A stretch of DNA of 64,000 bases from Desarmillaria ectypa (GCA_030407005.1 JAUDYN010000008.1:2852001-2916000); one strand, 5' to 3'. Counted from the stretch's first letter, positions 44,711 to 58,380 are shown. Notes: a model not told the origin generated them from the letters alone. Program-made: numbers and translations.

Positions 44711-47700
44711 GAATCTGTGAGTAAGCAAAAACGGTCAGTATATCTTTTGCTTCCTCGAGCATGATACTGAGATGTACTGACTTCCGACGGCCGCCGATTA
44801 TAGCTCTAGGGCAAGGCAAACACAAACTGAATGACCTATCAAGGTTCCAGAAAACATTAGGACTGCACAGTATCTGGTTATGACCACAGTTACCTAGGTG
44901 ACTTTCTAACTAAAATCGAAAAGAACGATAATGCGACTCCGAAAGGACGGAACTAAAGTGGGATTTGGCGTCGTGGACGGACGTTCAAGTTGGTATCCGG
45001 AATTCGGACCGAGATGTTTCTACTAAACATAGACAATCTCACCCGGAAATACTGCCTCATTTGAAATTCAAATCTTCGCAGCAACCTTATGCCGCTTTTG
45101 CCACCTTGGCACGTTCTTCTCGGTGCCTTGGAAGACAAAATATTTTGCTTTACTAGACGGCGTCATGAATGTATCTCTGCCAAGTTTCTATGTGTGAACC
45201 TCTCTTCTTTCTAGTATTCTGGACTGATTTATTTTTCTGGTTGCCTTGCGTAGGCGGCCCGTCGTCCACATGAGCGCCTTGTGCTCAATAATAATATCTT
45301 CATCCTGACCAGCGAAGGGAATCCCTCCAGCTTCCCCTCGCACTCTTACCGGCGTACATGTCTCTGGCATATTCTTGAACATGGTAGGCTTGGAGCCTGC
45401 CAAAACGATGCACAGTGATGACTGGTCTGCAGGAAGATATTTTTTTGAATCACGTACATTTGACCCTCAGCTCATCAGAATACTCTTCTCAATACTGTAA
45501 CAGATCAGCGCTTAGCGAATCCTTTGTCGTTTGGTGGCGCAGTGGCCATAACTTCGGAATCTGCGAGTACGAGTTAATTTCCAGCCTGACTATCGTGTTT
45601 ACGAAGCTATAGGTTCTCTCTGGTGCCGGTACGTGTTAGATGGTCTGCCTATCTGGCGGTATTGATCAAGGTTGCAAAAAGAGCTCAGGGTGCGCCTCCG
45701 ATGAACTTTCATCGGTCTGGTTCATTAACATATATCATCTGGGGCTGATGCAGCCTGTTGCGCGTGGGGCCATTGCGACATGGTGGTATCAATTTAAGTA
45801 CAGGTGAACACCACGAGCATCTATAAAGACGGCTTGCTAGACTATGGTGTCAACCAAGTATGTAGAACTCATCTTCCATCAAGTGTATCAGACACTGATA
45901 ACTCCCACTACAGCATCTAAACTATACATCGTCTGCGGCTCTCGATAAAGAGGTAATCAACTTGGTCAGCTTGGTGTCTCACGGCGTGGTCATGGTCGCC
46001 GTCGACCATATGTATGCGTCCCCATCCAGGATTGTGGCGTATCCAGGGCGCTTGGAAAGCTCCTTGCCAGTTGGTCGGTTGTTGTGGCAACACGCCAACC
46101 ATATGTGGGGATTACCCGTTTGTCGGAGAGTGCAATATTAGACACGTATGTTACCATCGCTTCGGCTAGACGTTCAGGTACATTATGCATTATTGCATGT
46201 TGTTCGTTCCTTTCTGATATCTATATTATTGAATCTTAGACTTCGACTATCATTGAGAGACTGACAGCCGGTACTCCATTCCGGTTCTCGGCATGCAGAA
46301 GCGTGTGCTTTGCATGATTGACAGCAATGCCGCTTGACCTCGCTGTACGTTTGTCATCTCTACGTCGTCTTGCCTTCTGATACGATCGTCGCGTGTGATA
46401 CAGTTACTGGTGATAGGAAGTCGACCTCATGTCGGCCTTTCGAACCTTTCCCTGCTAGCTTAGTTTACGGTTCAACGTATATTCTGTGCCTGACCATCTT
46501 CCAACGCTTGTCCCCCTTTTGCTGGCCTTATTTCTTGGGGATGAGCATTTTCTATGGCAGCTATTCGCCTCGGTTAGCTGCATTTACAAAACGTGTGTTT
46601 CGCAGGTTTCGGCTACCTGCTCGGAAGACTTCATAATAACTTTCTTGCACTGTCCTCGCAGTGACGATGTGTACTCCGTTAGTTTTATATCTTTTTGTAC
46701 ACACTGTTACATTCCTGATGTGACTTCAGAACGCGCAATGGTGGAGCTCAGGGGGGTCCATGTATCAATCGGTAATCGATTGTTGACACTCGTGAGAGCC
46801 CCATTCCTCAAATCAACTGGTTTTGATTTTGATGGCACTTTGGTATAGACATGTGATGCATCGAGCCCTGGATAGGAAATGCGAACTATATTCTGTCAAA
46901 AAAAGAATATCACTGCGGCCACATACCGACACGGAGGTCCCTTGCTACTGGTGAGATCTCAGTCATTCCACGTCGTTGGGGAAACCTTACGATCAATATT
47001 CTTGGATGGCGCTGCTACCGTAATCAGATATCCCACTATTTTCCCAAGACGCGAGTCTGAAAGTCGCGCCAGAAAATGAACCTGAATTTGATACATCCAA
47101 CTAGTAGCCAGATTGTCGGCCCGATATTCCTACCGGCTAAGTTTTTTTCTTTCTTCCCTTTGCCGACGACATTGTAGGCACTCCGCACGCATATGATTCC
47201 TTCGTTTGGCACCGATTATAAATCCCAACGCCCAATATATTGCGTTAAACGCACGTAATGCATTCAGCACGTCTATCTCCCTCAAGGTTAGCGAAGGTTG
47301 TAACCTGCTTAGGGATGCCCCTAGGTTTTCTATGTTTTCAGTACACTTTATCTGTGACTTCACTAGCTTCACTAAGAGCGCTCACTTCAGCTTCTCAGTT
47401 TAGTAAATCACAAGTTAAATCCACAATGACCTGCGCAAAGCGTGTGACACCTTTCTTCACTATAATGGGCAGCCAGGCCTCCGGGGGAAACTTTATACGC
47501 CCTTCAAAATAATTTCCCGCTCACATATAATTTCCCCTTTTGAGCTTTGAGTCACTGAGAAACACGTTGGACAATATTAAGCCGGCTGGTGGCTATCCAA
47601 GCTTTTAAACAAGCAAAAACGTAACCTACAGCAACGGCGGAGCTCCCCCCGACAGTCTTAACATCTCTGCCTTTCCATTGTAGCATGGTATAGCTTATCG

Positions 47701-50700
47701 TTGCAGATGATCTCCTACCTTCCTTCAGCGCCTGCCTGTGCTGAAAATGCCGCATATCTGAGAAAGTCTCAGCGCCCTTTTCTCGAATCCACCCCTAGCC
47801 ATCCATCTGGTCCCCATTGCGAGCAGTCCTTCGGGTTCTTCGCATACACGCTGGAAGCTCAACTTAATCCTTCATAAACCCAATCTTTCAAAGCTATTTC
47901 ATTTCAACGCGGTGCTGGCCGTCTGTGTGCGGTAGACACGTCCTGGACCCAGGGGCGCTGGAAGTGCCCTTCTAGTCTGCTCGTGCGACTTACTTTGTCG
48001 GCCTATCCTTATTTTGTCGAACTTGACTGGGATCTCCCAGTCATACCGAATTAGCTGTTAGCCTCCAACGGTTTTGCTTTGGCCGGAGCTAAGCTCGGGG
48101 TGGCGATCGGGGAAGAAGCAACTGCTGCGTCCCCGTCAATGATTGGTGGAGAAACCTCTCACTCCAGCCCAGACCTCCCCAAAACTGAAAATCCTCATGG
48201 CGTACCGATAGTGCTAAGACTCTACTCGTCTCACACATGCCTGGAATCGAACAGGGTTCTCACCCACCGTGATCATGGACCTGTCGTCAGCCGTGAAAGG
48301 TACGCGCCACTTAACATACAGCCGTAAAAAAAGCTGGCTGTTTGGTCGCCCCTCAGATACGCACCTTCACTAAGAAGAGGTTCTGAGTTGAAGGTAGAAC
48401 ACTGTCTCACGATCGTGCCCCAATTCGAGATGCCACGCTACTAAGTGCACATTCAATACACCCTTCATTCTTATATGTTCTAACTGCGATCAATTTGCAC
48501 TGACTGATACCCATTCCTCCTTGCTCTATCGTATTTTTTCCCTCAAATTTCAGACATCACAATCTTGCCGGGTTATTGGGGCCTTCTGAAGGTCGGGAGC
48601 TTCCCTAACGGAAATTTTAGAGGTAAGACGGATGCGCCTCAGCTACGATTCGTTGCTCTCTCTCATTGCAAGCGGCGTCGCCGAGGAACTTATGATTACC
48701 TCTACATGATCTACATGGAGCATTATGGTGACGAAATTTTCGCACATCGAGTTACCCTCTCGTACGCCGCTAACCCGTTCCAGGATAACTGAGATGAGGA
48801 GATCTCCGTCTCTTCTCACCCCACCGGCAGCCGTCTTCAATCCTCTCGGTGTTTTGCATCCAGGAACAAACGATGTGAACTAAGTCCCCTGACGTCTGGC
48901 TTCGGGGGAAGGCCGAGACTTCAACTTATATACAATGGACTTGCCTTCACTTATGTAGGTGTGTCTCACGAATGACGTGCTCATGATGTCGCAGGCTGTT
49001 GAAATCTTATTCATGTTCTATTGATAAAAAATCTACTCATCCCTTAGCTTGTATTAGGCCTCAACCCCGAGGATATCCACCTCAGCACCGAGTAACCCGG
49101 TCTAGGCCGTCAAACCGCTTGCTTCTTTGCCGTCCTACTAATAATACGCTGAAGGCAAGACCTCGCCATTCTAGCAGGCTTCGAGATATATCCTTCAACG
49201 CCGACATGGTATTACGGTAATTTCGTAGGTGCCGGAGGAGATAACTGGAAACAGAAATAGCGACTTGGGAGTCGCTAGCACCCAAATTTCTCCGAAGGTA
49301 TCCTTTATGCTCTTTGAATTGTCGATTACCAACGGAGAATGCGCGCCGTTCTAACCCCCGGTGTACAGGATACCCATGCGGGTGCAGCGTGCAAGGAACA
49401 ATGAAAATTTCTCTCTTTGGCTTATCTCGGCGCCCTATCTCAGTGATCCTCCATTGTCATTAGATAGTCCTGGGATTTGATCATGTCTCTGGCCCAGACG
49501 CAATTTATAGAGATTTATTTCAGTGACATGAGGATCTACCCTGATCCTAGACAGTCGAAATTGCCTAGGATGCCGATGTGTATACATCCGAGGATTCTAC
49601 TGCCAGTACGATTAAGGGACAAGATCACTTTCATAAGTCGCGAGGAGGCACCCCGATGGTCGGAAGAATACTGACTTTCAGCATCCTCTCCCTTCATATA
49701 CATACTTTTCCACAATATGCTCGTACCGCCACCCCATACTAGCATGGGCGGATATGTGTCGTTATTCGAACTTCAATTTTTTGTTGACAGGAGCGCAAAG
49801 ACGCCGGCCGGTGGCTGAGCATTGGAAAAAGTCTTCAGAGTCTTCGTGGAAGACTTTGCGGGTGTAAAGAGATTGGATGCCGTTAACCAACAACCGAACA
49901 TCGTCGAATCAAGGAACAGGACTGCTGGTTGCTTGTAAACGATCGATCGAGTTCATTCTCTAATACTTGCACCGAAAAGAAAGGCACGCCGAGTGATATC
50001 CTGACTGGATAGCATGAAACTCAAAATGAGACGAATGTCTTCGAGTTGAAATATAAACTCTGGGTTGCTGATCTGTACCAATTTTGACTGCATGACGAGA
50101 AGATATCTTGGCCCCGCGAGACAGTAAGTATTCGGATTTATTCTCGTAAAGTTGATCGAAATTCAAGGGAACTGCCTTGAGACAACACAAGGGCTTAAAG
50201 TTAGTTTCCTCGACCCTCTGATCATCATAGCCCTAGAAAGTCTGGCAGAATAGGGTGGCTGCGATGGAGAGTGTTGAATAGAATACAGATATTGCGTAGA
50301 TTTGATCGCAGCAGGGACAACATGACGGGCGGAGGGGATAAGTGGGTATTGCCCAGGCCATCTGATCCATCCTCTCGTAACTAAAACATCCGCAAAGGAC
50401 CATTTGCCCCCCGTCGAAATGACCAATTCTCCGAACTGAAGTCAAAGTCAATTGAAAAGATTGTTAGTTAGAACATTCGGCTCCGACCTGATGACGATGG
50501 GCGATCAGCGTGCGGCGATCAAGGGACAATTCAGAAAAGTGTTCCTTGCCCCTCGCCCCGGGCGAAGTGTCGGACGAGGCTGTCTTCTTATCGACCGAAG
50601 GACGTCGTATGTACCAGATGAGTATGCATCTCAGAGATAAGTTGAGCTGGAAGTCAATGAGTCATGAGAACGGTCGAGATGTGCGTCAGGTGAGACGGTC

Positions 50701-51529
50701 CGAGGGAGACAGGTACGTCGGACAACAGTGGTAGCCGAAATCCGCTTTACAGTCATGCATTTTATGGTGTGAAAGTTCCGGTTGCCAGATACTAGTTTCT
50801 ATCAGAGTGTTTGCATCAAAGCATGAGCGTAGCATCGCCCGTGGGAGGAAGAATGGAGGGGGAGGAAAAAAAAAAAGAAAAAATCAACGCCTACGCCACA
50901 CTAAAATCCGGCGTTGAATATATTGAAGGCAAAAGTCAAAACACAAAAACATACGAACGGAGAGCTTGGCTGCCGTCACTATGTTCCTTGATAGGCGCCG
51001 CTCGCGTTTCACTCACGTGGAGCCCATTAAGTGTCGGGCCGGCGGGAACTGGGGATATTAGCGGAGGCCTAGAATAGTAGACCCTTCCTTTTCAGGATAA
51101 GGTTTGACGCGAAATTACGGCAGGCTCTCGTGTTTTCTCCAATCCAGTACGCCCTGCCGACATATTTCCGGTTTCTCTTTCAAAGAGAAGGACGTGTTTC
51201 TTGGCAGTGACAGCTACGGAAGGCCACCAATCCTCTTTCTGGGGTCCATTTCATTTTTTTTTACTCCCTGGCTTAGAAATCAAAGCATAAAAAAGATTGG
51301 GAATCCGATATGTTCTCTTCTCTTTGGCAAGCCATCTAATGGCACAATCATATGTATTGATCTTCTGATCTTCCAGTGAGAAGTTCATTTTTTTTCGTTC
51401 CTTATCCACCGTGGGCACTGACGCTACCCTTGTGGTGTGTAATCGCGTGGCTTTGAGCCTCATTACAGGCTTTTACTTTCACCCTGTGCGTAATCCATTT
51501 CAACCTTTCCAATCTCCATCCCATCGTCG
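44711..51529. other. 6.8-kb stretch with no gene I can support
   Basis: Frames of 60-120 codons occur on both strands (for example 46486-46848 plus, 47130-47372 minus, 48565-48792 plus, 50811-51077 plus), none with a family motif, signal peptide or consistent splice pattern. GT/AG pairs exist but no chain of exons reads as a known protein. No repeat shared with the rest of the window was seen. The final 200 bp contain the CT-rich promoter of the transcription factor. Lineage-specific or noncoding genes could be hidden here. Confidence 0.35.
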
Positions 51530-54500
51530 ATGGTCGCGAGCTCGACAGGCGACCTCTACTCTCCCTTTCAACCAGGCATGGCCAACGAAGACGGTCCCCA
51601 GTCGAGTTCTGATGGGTCAGGTCTTCATTCTCCAGTTTTCGGAGCTCACTATCCCCCTGCGAACGGTGACAATTGTAAGTTGTTGCCATCGTACTCTTTC
51701 CTTCCCTCGTAAATCCTGTTCTCATCTGCTTCCGTAATAAAGTCCGGTATCAGCAGGATCAACTTCATATTCAGCAAGGAGTTCACGCCGCCCAATTTGA
51801 ATACTTGCCGACGCTAGTGCAACAACCTCCGTTAATTGACACTGCACTAGAAATGCCGAGCCCCGCATCTGAAGACCTTGCATTTCATGGCGGGTTCTCC
51901 GCCTCGCCGCGCACACACCTTCGAGGCGATTACCACGTTCCGCCTGCACGACTTCCGCCCCCCCTCAGTGGCCCTGTTGCCGACTACAGATATCAAGGCT
52001 CTTCTGAACGACGGTTGCCTAGTGGGACCCATGACTCAACATATCACCGTGTTAGCGGAGGCATTCCATCCGTCTCCATCGATGACGATCATCGACACCC
52101 TCCGATTTCGCCAACAGAACGTGCAGAAGTTTCTCCAACAACCAACCCTACTAATCCTATCCGGGAGCCTCGGAGGGAGATCTCTACCGTTGTCATAGCT
52201 TGTCGCCAGTGGTGAGTCATCGTCCTTCCCTTGCATCTCCCAACTTTCATTTAGCCATTTTGCGCAATGTTGACCCTCTCTATCTGTTTTTCCCTTTAGC
52301 CGGGGCCGCAAAATACGATGCGACTCTACAAGACCCGTTTGCAACAACTGTGTCCGGCGGTCAAATGTCTGCGAGTATGATGCAGTTCCGAAACGTAGAG
52401 GACCTGATAAGCGTCCAGGGACTCGTCAAAGATCTTGTAAAAAGAGGCCATCAGACGGCTCAGTTCCTCCTCCTCCGAAAAGAAAACGTACTACAGCCCC
52501 GAATCGACCAGACGTCACTTCACCGATTGACGAAGTTATGGGTGGTGGTCCTCTGAAACAATCACCAACAACGAGGCCTGCTGAACGTCAGCAGGGCCAG
52601 CCACTGACTACCTCGACGCAGACACCTTCCCCGATAGATATTCGCGGCCCAGGAGATCAGTCAATTTTGGTTAAGGTGGATACTAATATTATTATTTACG
52701 CTTGATGAACAACTAACTTGATACGTTCAGTCCGAGCAGTCACCTAATTCTCGTCGATACTATCCGCACGATCCTGCCTCGTATCCCAAACCGCCATTTC
52801 CAAGACCACTCGATTTGAACATTCTGCACTCACCCACTCGAGAGCACCAGAAATTTCCTTCGCCAACTTCGCCTGCCATTGAGTCGGACACGCGGATGTG
52901 GTGGGACAACTTTCTGAAGACTTACCCGTAAGCCTCGGCCCTCTAGCATTAGCCGCCTTAGTCACAGCCTGCATTCCAGACTACGAGATGTCGCTGACGA
53001 CCTGACATATCTGTAAGCACAGCCACGTTCCTGATGATTTCATGTCTGACACGGAGTATAGGTTCACCGATGCAGGATACTGGCTGTCCTTCCTCAACAT
53101 AAAGTTCTTCGTGGACACCTTACTCAATGCGCAAGAGCGTATACGGATTCAACCTGCCTTTGTACTAGCTGCCTTAGCTATGTCTACTTTAATGAAGTCT
53201 TCTGAGACGGAGTACGCAGTCCAAGGCCGAACTCGTGCCCTCTACCTCCGAAGTATGGCGCAGAACGCTCTGGAGGCCGCATGGGAATCGGAATGGATTG
53301 ATGCTGCGTTGGCTGAAGCTGCGCTTGTACGTCTTTTTCATTCCCCATGCCTACGTGCCACTCAACTTACTCGTTTTAGATACTAGCACTCTTCGAGACC
53401 TCCGTTCACCCCGAATACAGCCCGACACGCGTCGAAAACGCACTTATATTTTTGGATACCATCGTTCGCCGTCTTGCATTGACGTCCATCGATACGAATG
53501 ACCCGGATATATCTTTTTTCCCACAACGCGGTGTCCCTGTCGTCCTCGTACCCGGACTCGACGCCTTCTCACACTCTCCGCACGAGCGTAAATGCTCATG
53601 CATACCTACCGACGCCTCCCACCCACCGGATCCTTTCAATACCTGGTCGTACCCCCTACCATGGGATTCTTCGTGGTCAACTAATGAAATCCGCGACGAG
53701 GAATGCCGCAGGGTCTGCTGGAGTGCTCTCGGTCTCATCGCCAACTACACTCTACAATGTGCTGCCTTCGATCGTGATCCCCCTAAGCTTTTTTTGAGCA
53801 GCCCTTCCAACGTATGTATTCTCCCGCGACCCTATAAGGAGACTTCCCTGACATACTTCTCTATCCAGTATGCACTATTATTCCCGGGCGAAGCTGTCGA
53901 TCGTACATCTCCCCCTTATCGATCAGCGGATTCACAATCGCAGAAAGAGAGCGTTTGGGCGCTCTATTGCCGGAGTATGCTTCTGTGGTGCTTCTGCGAT
54001 CAACTACGTCGTGAACCATTTGTGGAGGAAGACAAAGCTGAGTATGCGCATGAAGCTTGGAACGAGACTCAGTCTATCCAGGATTCATTGGATTTGCATG
54101 TCTGCAATCTCGATACCGCTGTCATGTACATGTGTCGGGAGTATATCTACAAGTGGATACTGCCCTTTTCTTTACAAAGATATGATCAACTGATGCATCT
54201 CCTTCAGTTCTCGAATGGCAATCACACAGGCGTTGCGTAGGTTGGTCCCTTCATCCCCGAATGTGTGCGTGTTCTATTCATTTTATGAAACTCATGTTTC
54301 TTCTGCTTTAGCTTACACGGATTAAGCAGTGGAGGCCCCGTTTTCACTCGAAAGCAAGCTGAAGAGTGGAGTAAGCTTCTTCCCCGTCCGTTGAGTCTAC
54401 CTTTCTTATCTTTATGTTAGTTTATTATCAAGAGCAAATTGTCAAGCGCGTGACGATGTCTATCCAACGTATGACTGGTGCTCAAGGGCATCAGCTGACG

Positions 54501-54885
54501 CGTCGTCCGTTTCAAGTAACCTGGTTTTCAAATCAACTTGCACTGTAAATCTTGCGTTCAATACATCATATGTACGGCTCTGATTCAAATGATTCTATAG
54601 ATGTCTTCGCCTTTGGACTAACGATAGGTCCCTATATGGTGCTCTTGAATTAGCCAAAGCTATTGTCATTCCTCTCGACATTGTCAATTCTATATGGCCT
54701 TGCCCACGTAGGTGGCGTAACCTTGTCACCCTTAGGCACCATATTTACCCTTCTCCCGATCTCTAGAACATCAGCATCAGTGCGATGACCTGAGGAAGCA
54801 CTTGATTGAAGCCTGCACGTCTGTGGGCATGGGCCTTCCTTCCCTCACAAATCGGTCTCTTCCGCCTCTAATGAAGACTCATTGA
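51530..54885 (+). CDS. Zn2Cys6 fungal-specific transcription factor
   Basis: Nuclear DNA-binding regulator. Twelve exons with phases that all agree give 895 residues. The binuclear cluster lies unusually far inside, at residues about 202-230 (ACRQCRGRKIRCDSTRPVC then NNCVRRSNVC), after a long Ser/Pro/Gln-rich N terminus; the intron at 52212-52299 splits the codon of its second Cys. RGPDKRPGTRQRSCKKRP after it is the basic linker. The middle part (53062-54152) is the fungal-specific regulatory domain, with FTDAGYWLSFLNIKFFVDTL and DEECRRVCWSALGLIANYTL. Further exons (54208-54885) carry RMAITQALRSLHGLS, QIVKRVTMSIQRMTGAQGHQ and the end SLPPLMKTH. Stopping at the first stop (54238) would lose this tail. 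Target genes unknown; the nearest neighbour is a nucleobase permease. Confidence 0.92.
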
Positions 54886-55779
54886 TAGATTTCTCCGATA
54901 ATGACCTCCCTGTTATTCCTGGTTTTGCAATCTCTGCTATCAGTTATGCATTTCTCTACTCAGCTCTACTACGTACATGTATTGTCTTCGTTGCTCATCA
55001 GATTGTAGTTTCTAGTTTATATTAGTTTCCCCTTCAAGTCCAGAGTATCTCCATGTAGCACCTCACGTTAAATATGCCGCTTCCTTATAATTCGCCCACG
55101 TTTCCTTTAATTACCAGAACGACTGTGTGTCCTTTTGGTACTTAACATGGCGATATCATTTAAGCCGTATTCATTGATGGTTGCGTGTTGGGATACTTAT
55201 ATATCGGCCTTTGTAAGAATGACAGGCACCGATATAGTTGTGGACGGACCCTTTCTATTTGTAGTCAAGAGAGCAAGTAATAGCGGTTGAAATAGAAGCC
55301 GTTGTCAGATCAGGGTCCTAAAGAGCGGACCCGGTCTTGCCTACGGATAAGAATATTATGTAGCCTTATGCATCATAAGTAGCCGCCCGAATAGTATATA
55401 TGGCTCGACTGCGATATCTCCGATTCTCAGAATCATCGATATTTTGGGCGTGAGGTTCTATATATCGTCTATTGATACAGGTTGAAAGGCTTCAAAGTTC
55501 TGACTTTTTTAAACGTAGTTATTCGATTGCTTAAATGACATCAACATCGTCCTGAGAGTAGCCTGACTGGTACTAGTACTAGATAATCATTCTTCATATC
55601 TCTGAGAAGACTCGGCTAGACAAAGATAGTTGCTTACCCATATTGAGACGATGTCCATATTGATTAGAATGTTACTAGGATCCTAACGGCATCCGTGGGT
55701 ACAGGCCAACCCTAGGTCGACATAAAAAGTCCAACCACAACTTTAATAGAAATGCTATTACAATGGTGTAATTTTCATG
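54886..55779. other. No recognised gene
   Basis: 900 bp of AT-rich spacer between the transcription factor and the tRNA. No frame above 60 codons. Confidence 0.45.
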
Positions 55780-55858
55780 GGCCGTGTGGCGTAATGGCAA
55801 CGCGTCTGACTACGAAGGTGCTATCAGGAGATTGCAGGTTCGACCCCTGTCTCGGTCA
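55780..55858 (+). tRNA. tRNA-Arg (ACG) with a 7-nt intron
   Basis: The acceptor stem GGCCGTG pairs with CTCGGTC (one G-T and one T-T position), discriminator A. The D arm is GCGTAATGGCAACGC. The anticodon stem CTGA/TCAG encloses CTACGAA plus 7 extra bases, which places a canonical intron one base after the anticodon ACG (AGGTGCT or the equivalent shift). The T arm GCAGG-TTCGACC-CCTGT is standard. Mature length is 72 without CCA. TTAGTTTTG downstream may end transcription by RNA polymerase III. Confidence 0.88.
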
Positions 55859-56332
55859 ATTAGTTTTGTCTCCAATTATACGATTACATAATTGAAGGCT
55901 GGCTTGGATTACCGAGCTGAGCTCATCCCTTTTCTGCGCTGTCGTCAATTCCTAGTTCTTCACTGGGAACCTTCTAGCTACCTAGTCACATTGTTCCTCA
56001 TTCATTGGCAGTTAACAAGAATCGTGAGGCCTATGTATCCCGTAAAACTGATACGCTCTCCAATACTCCATACGTATCACGATACCACGACGGATGGAGA
56101 TGCCGGAGGGGTAGTCCTTGGCCCTTGAAGCAAGGCTCCACTATCATTTTCGACCTTTGTTTCATGTCTTGGGCACCCAGCCAGCTCCGCACGAGCAAAA
56201 TCTGTGCAAACTGTTTATCTATTTCCGACCGCACTGTGACTGATAGAGACTTCTTTTTTTGATCATCTATGATGCCTACTGCGATAACCTTTTTTCTCCT
56301 CCGTCCCAACTTTCAAGTAGCAACGCCGGAAG
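55859..56332. other. tRNA-permease spacer
   Basis: Nothing recognised apart from the likely permease promoter. Confidence 0.5.
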
Positions 56333-58380
56333 ATGTCTTCTCTTCACGAGGAATTGCAGCACTCGGGGATCTTGGCAGAAAAGCAGCTCTCTTCAGTCAT
56401 AGTCTCTTCAGAAGGAGCCCGGGTCGACAGAGCTATTATCGAGCGTTCGGGAGTCTTCGGCCCGCTGTTATCGAAGCTTTTTGAGAGTGGTGTCGAAGGG
56501 AGGGGAGTAGAACGAGTCCTCGAAGATGAACGCGATGGAACGCATACTTGGAACATGTACGCCTCTTCTCTACTAGCATACCGGTTGATGCTGATCTGCA
56601 CAATGATTAGCGTTTTCTTTTGGACGTAAGCGAAATCTTTCACTCAAGGTACTCGGAGATCTTGATGGTTGATGCATCATGTTTTCAGTTCTGTGAATCT
56701 TGTCCTTTCAAGCCTCTCTGTAGGTATTCTTGCGCAAGATATATATTCCCTGACACTTCTGTGAGGTCTTCCGTGGATCAGAGGTTCCTGATGTAATTCC
56801 CCCTGTATTGCAGGCATGCGATTGCGGCGATCGTGGTTTTTGGCTTCATGTCAGCGGTGCTCACCTCTCTTGTAGCGACTCTGGGGCCAAAAACCGGGCT
56901 TCGCACGATGATAATTGTGCGCTTCAGTTCTGGATACCTGGGCGGGATCATGTATTCCATACTCAACGTTCTATCTCAGTGAGGACATCACTACATCTCG
57001 AGCTCTTCGCGCTCATGTTCTCTGTGCGTAGACTCGGATTTGCAGTTACGTGTATCATTCTTGGCGGTCAAACACTCGCGTCCGTCAACAGGGGCGCTCT
57101 TCCTCTTGTCGTCGGTGTTATCGTTGTTTCTATTTGTAGTCTTATCCCGTGTTTCATTGGACATGACGTGGTACACACTTACGAAAGATATGCGTGGGTG
57201 CCCCTCCTCGTGGTAATGTTTTTTCTCTGGGGATTAGGTGGCCATGCAGGTTTCGATATTCATGAACAGAAATCCGCTGAGGAATCTGGACGGACCCTGA
57301 CTGCAAATGTGCTGAGCTTTGGCGGAATGGTTTTCGGTTCTACTGCAGGTGTCAGTATTATCTTCGAAGAATGATACTTTTTGGGCTTAACTGCTTCTAG
57401 TGGGCGACCCTTTCGGCTGATTATAATTGCCGGCTTCCAGTGAACACATCTGCGACGAAAGTTTTTCTTCTCACTTTTTTCGGGATCTACATTCCGGCTT
57501 CTTTCGCCGAGATTCTTGGTGCGGCATTAATGACCATCACAAAACCCGGATATCCCGAGTCCTTTGAAAGCGGAAGTTTGGGCGGTCTCCTCGGCCAAGT
57601 CCTGATGCCTTGGAAGGGCTTCGGAAAATTTTTGATTGTGGTTCTAGCTTTGTCTGTCATGTAAGTCATCAGACTTCTCGCATCGAATTTCGGAGTAATG
57701 CATTTACATCAGCGCTAATAACATATTGAACACGTACTCTGTCGGATTGTCTATCCAGGCACTTGGCCGCCCGTTTGCGAAAATACCCCGCATATGTTGG
57801 ACCGTTGTTGGGTGGATTATATACACCGTGGCGGGCGTTGCAGGCCGAGAGCATTTTGCCGAGATTCTATCCAATTTTCTAGCTATCCTCGGATACTGGA
57901 CATCATTCTTTATTGTCGGCGTACTTGAAGAGCACTATATATTTAGGAGGAGAACTGGGCCGCTCGGTGGGTATAACTTAGACGATTGGGATACTCCCAG
58001 AAGGTCAGTCGGATACAATTTTATGTTTCGGTTGTTGAGACCTTGCCGACCTATCTGCCTTAACAGACTGCCGGTTGGAATTGCCGGTATACTCGCAGGA
58101 TGTTTTGGCGCTCTGGGGGCCATCATCGGGATGTCTGAAGTGAGAACCACGTATTATTAGATTTCTCCATGAAATGAATTTCATCTTTAGGTTTGGTATA
58201 CCGGTCCAATAGGTAAAATGGCGGGCAACGCGGACGTGGGATGCGAGGTAATTTCCATGCTTACTGTCTATTTGGAATGTCACTTGTTCTAACAATATTT
58301 GTCCATAGCTCGCCATTGCGTTCTCTGCTATAACCTATCCGCCACTAAGATGGCTCAAAATACGGATGCTTGGAAGATGA
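56333..58380 (+). CDS. Purine-cytosine permease (NCS1 family, Fcy2-like)
   Basis: Proton symport of cytosine and purines at the plasma membrane in yeast homologues; the exact substrate here is unknown. Ten exons make 515 residues with every phase consistent: 56333-56556, 56611-56625, 56689-56760, 56814-56978, 57032-57350, 57401-57660, 57713-58003, 58067-58139, 58191-58247, 58309-58380. Exon 2 is a 15-nt microexon (reading VFFW). After a polar N terminus with GVEGRGVERVLEDER come about 12 hydrophobic segments: ATLGPKTGLRTMIIVRFSSG, CIILGGQTLASVNRGAL, AGWATLSADYNCRLPVNTSA and NILNTYSVGLSIQALG are family landmarks. The C terminus ends LRWLKIRMLGR. Reading through introns would suggest stops, but the spliced gene is intact. 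Confidence 0.92.

Noticed and set aside
46486..46848. HAD-phosphatase-like motif FDFDGTLV at the end of a 120-codon frame
   Set aside because: The motif should lie at the N terminus of such enzymes; here it is directly followed by a stop and the rest of the fold is absent.
56556..57430. Permease gene as a pseudogene because of stops in the direct reading
   Set aside because: All stops lie in introns with good GT…AG borders; the spliced phases agree over ten exons.
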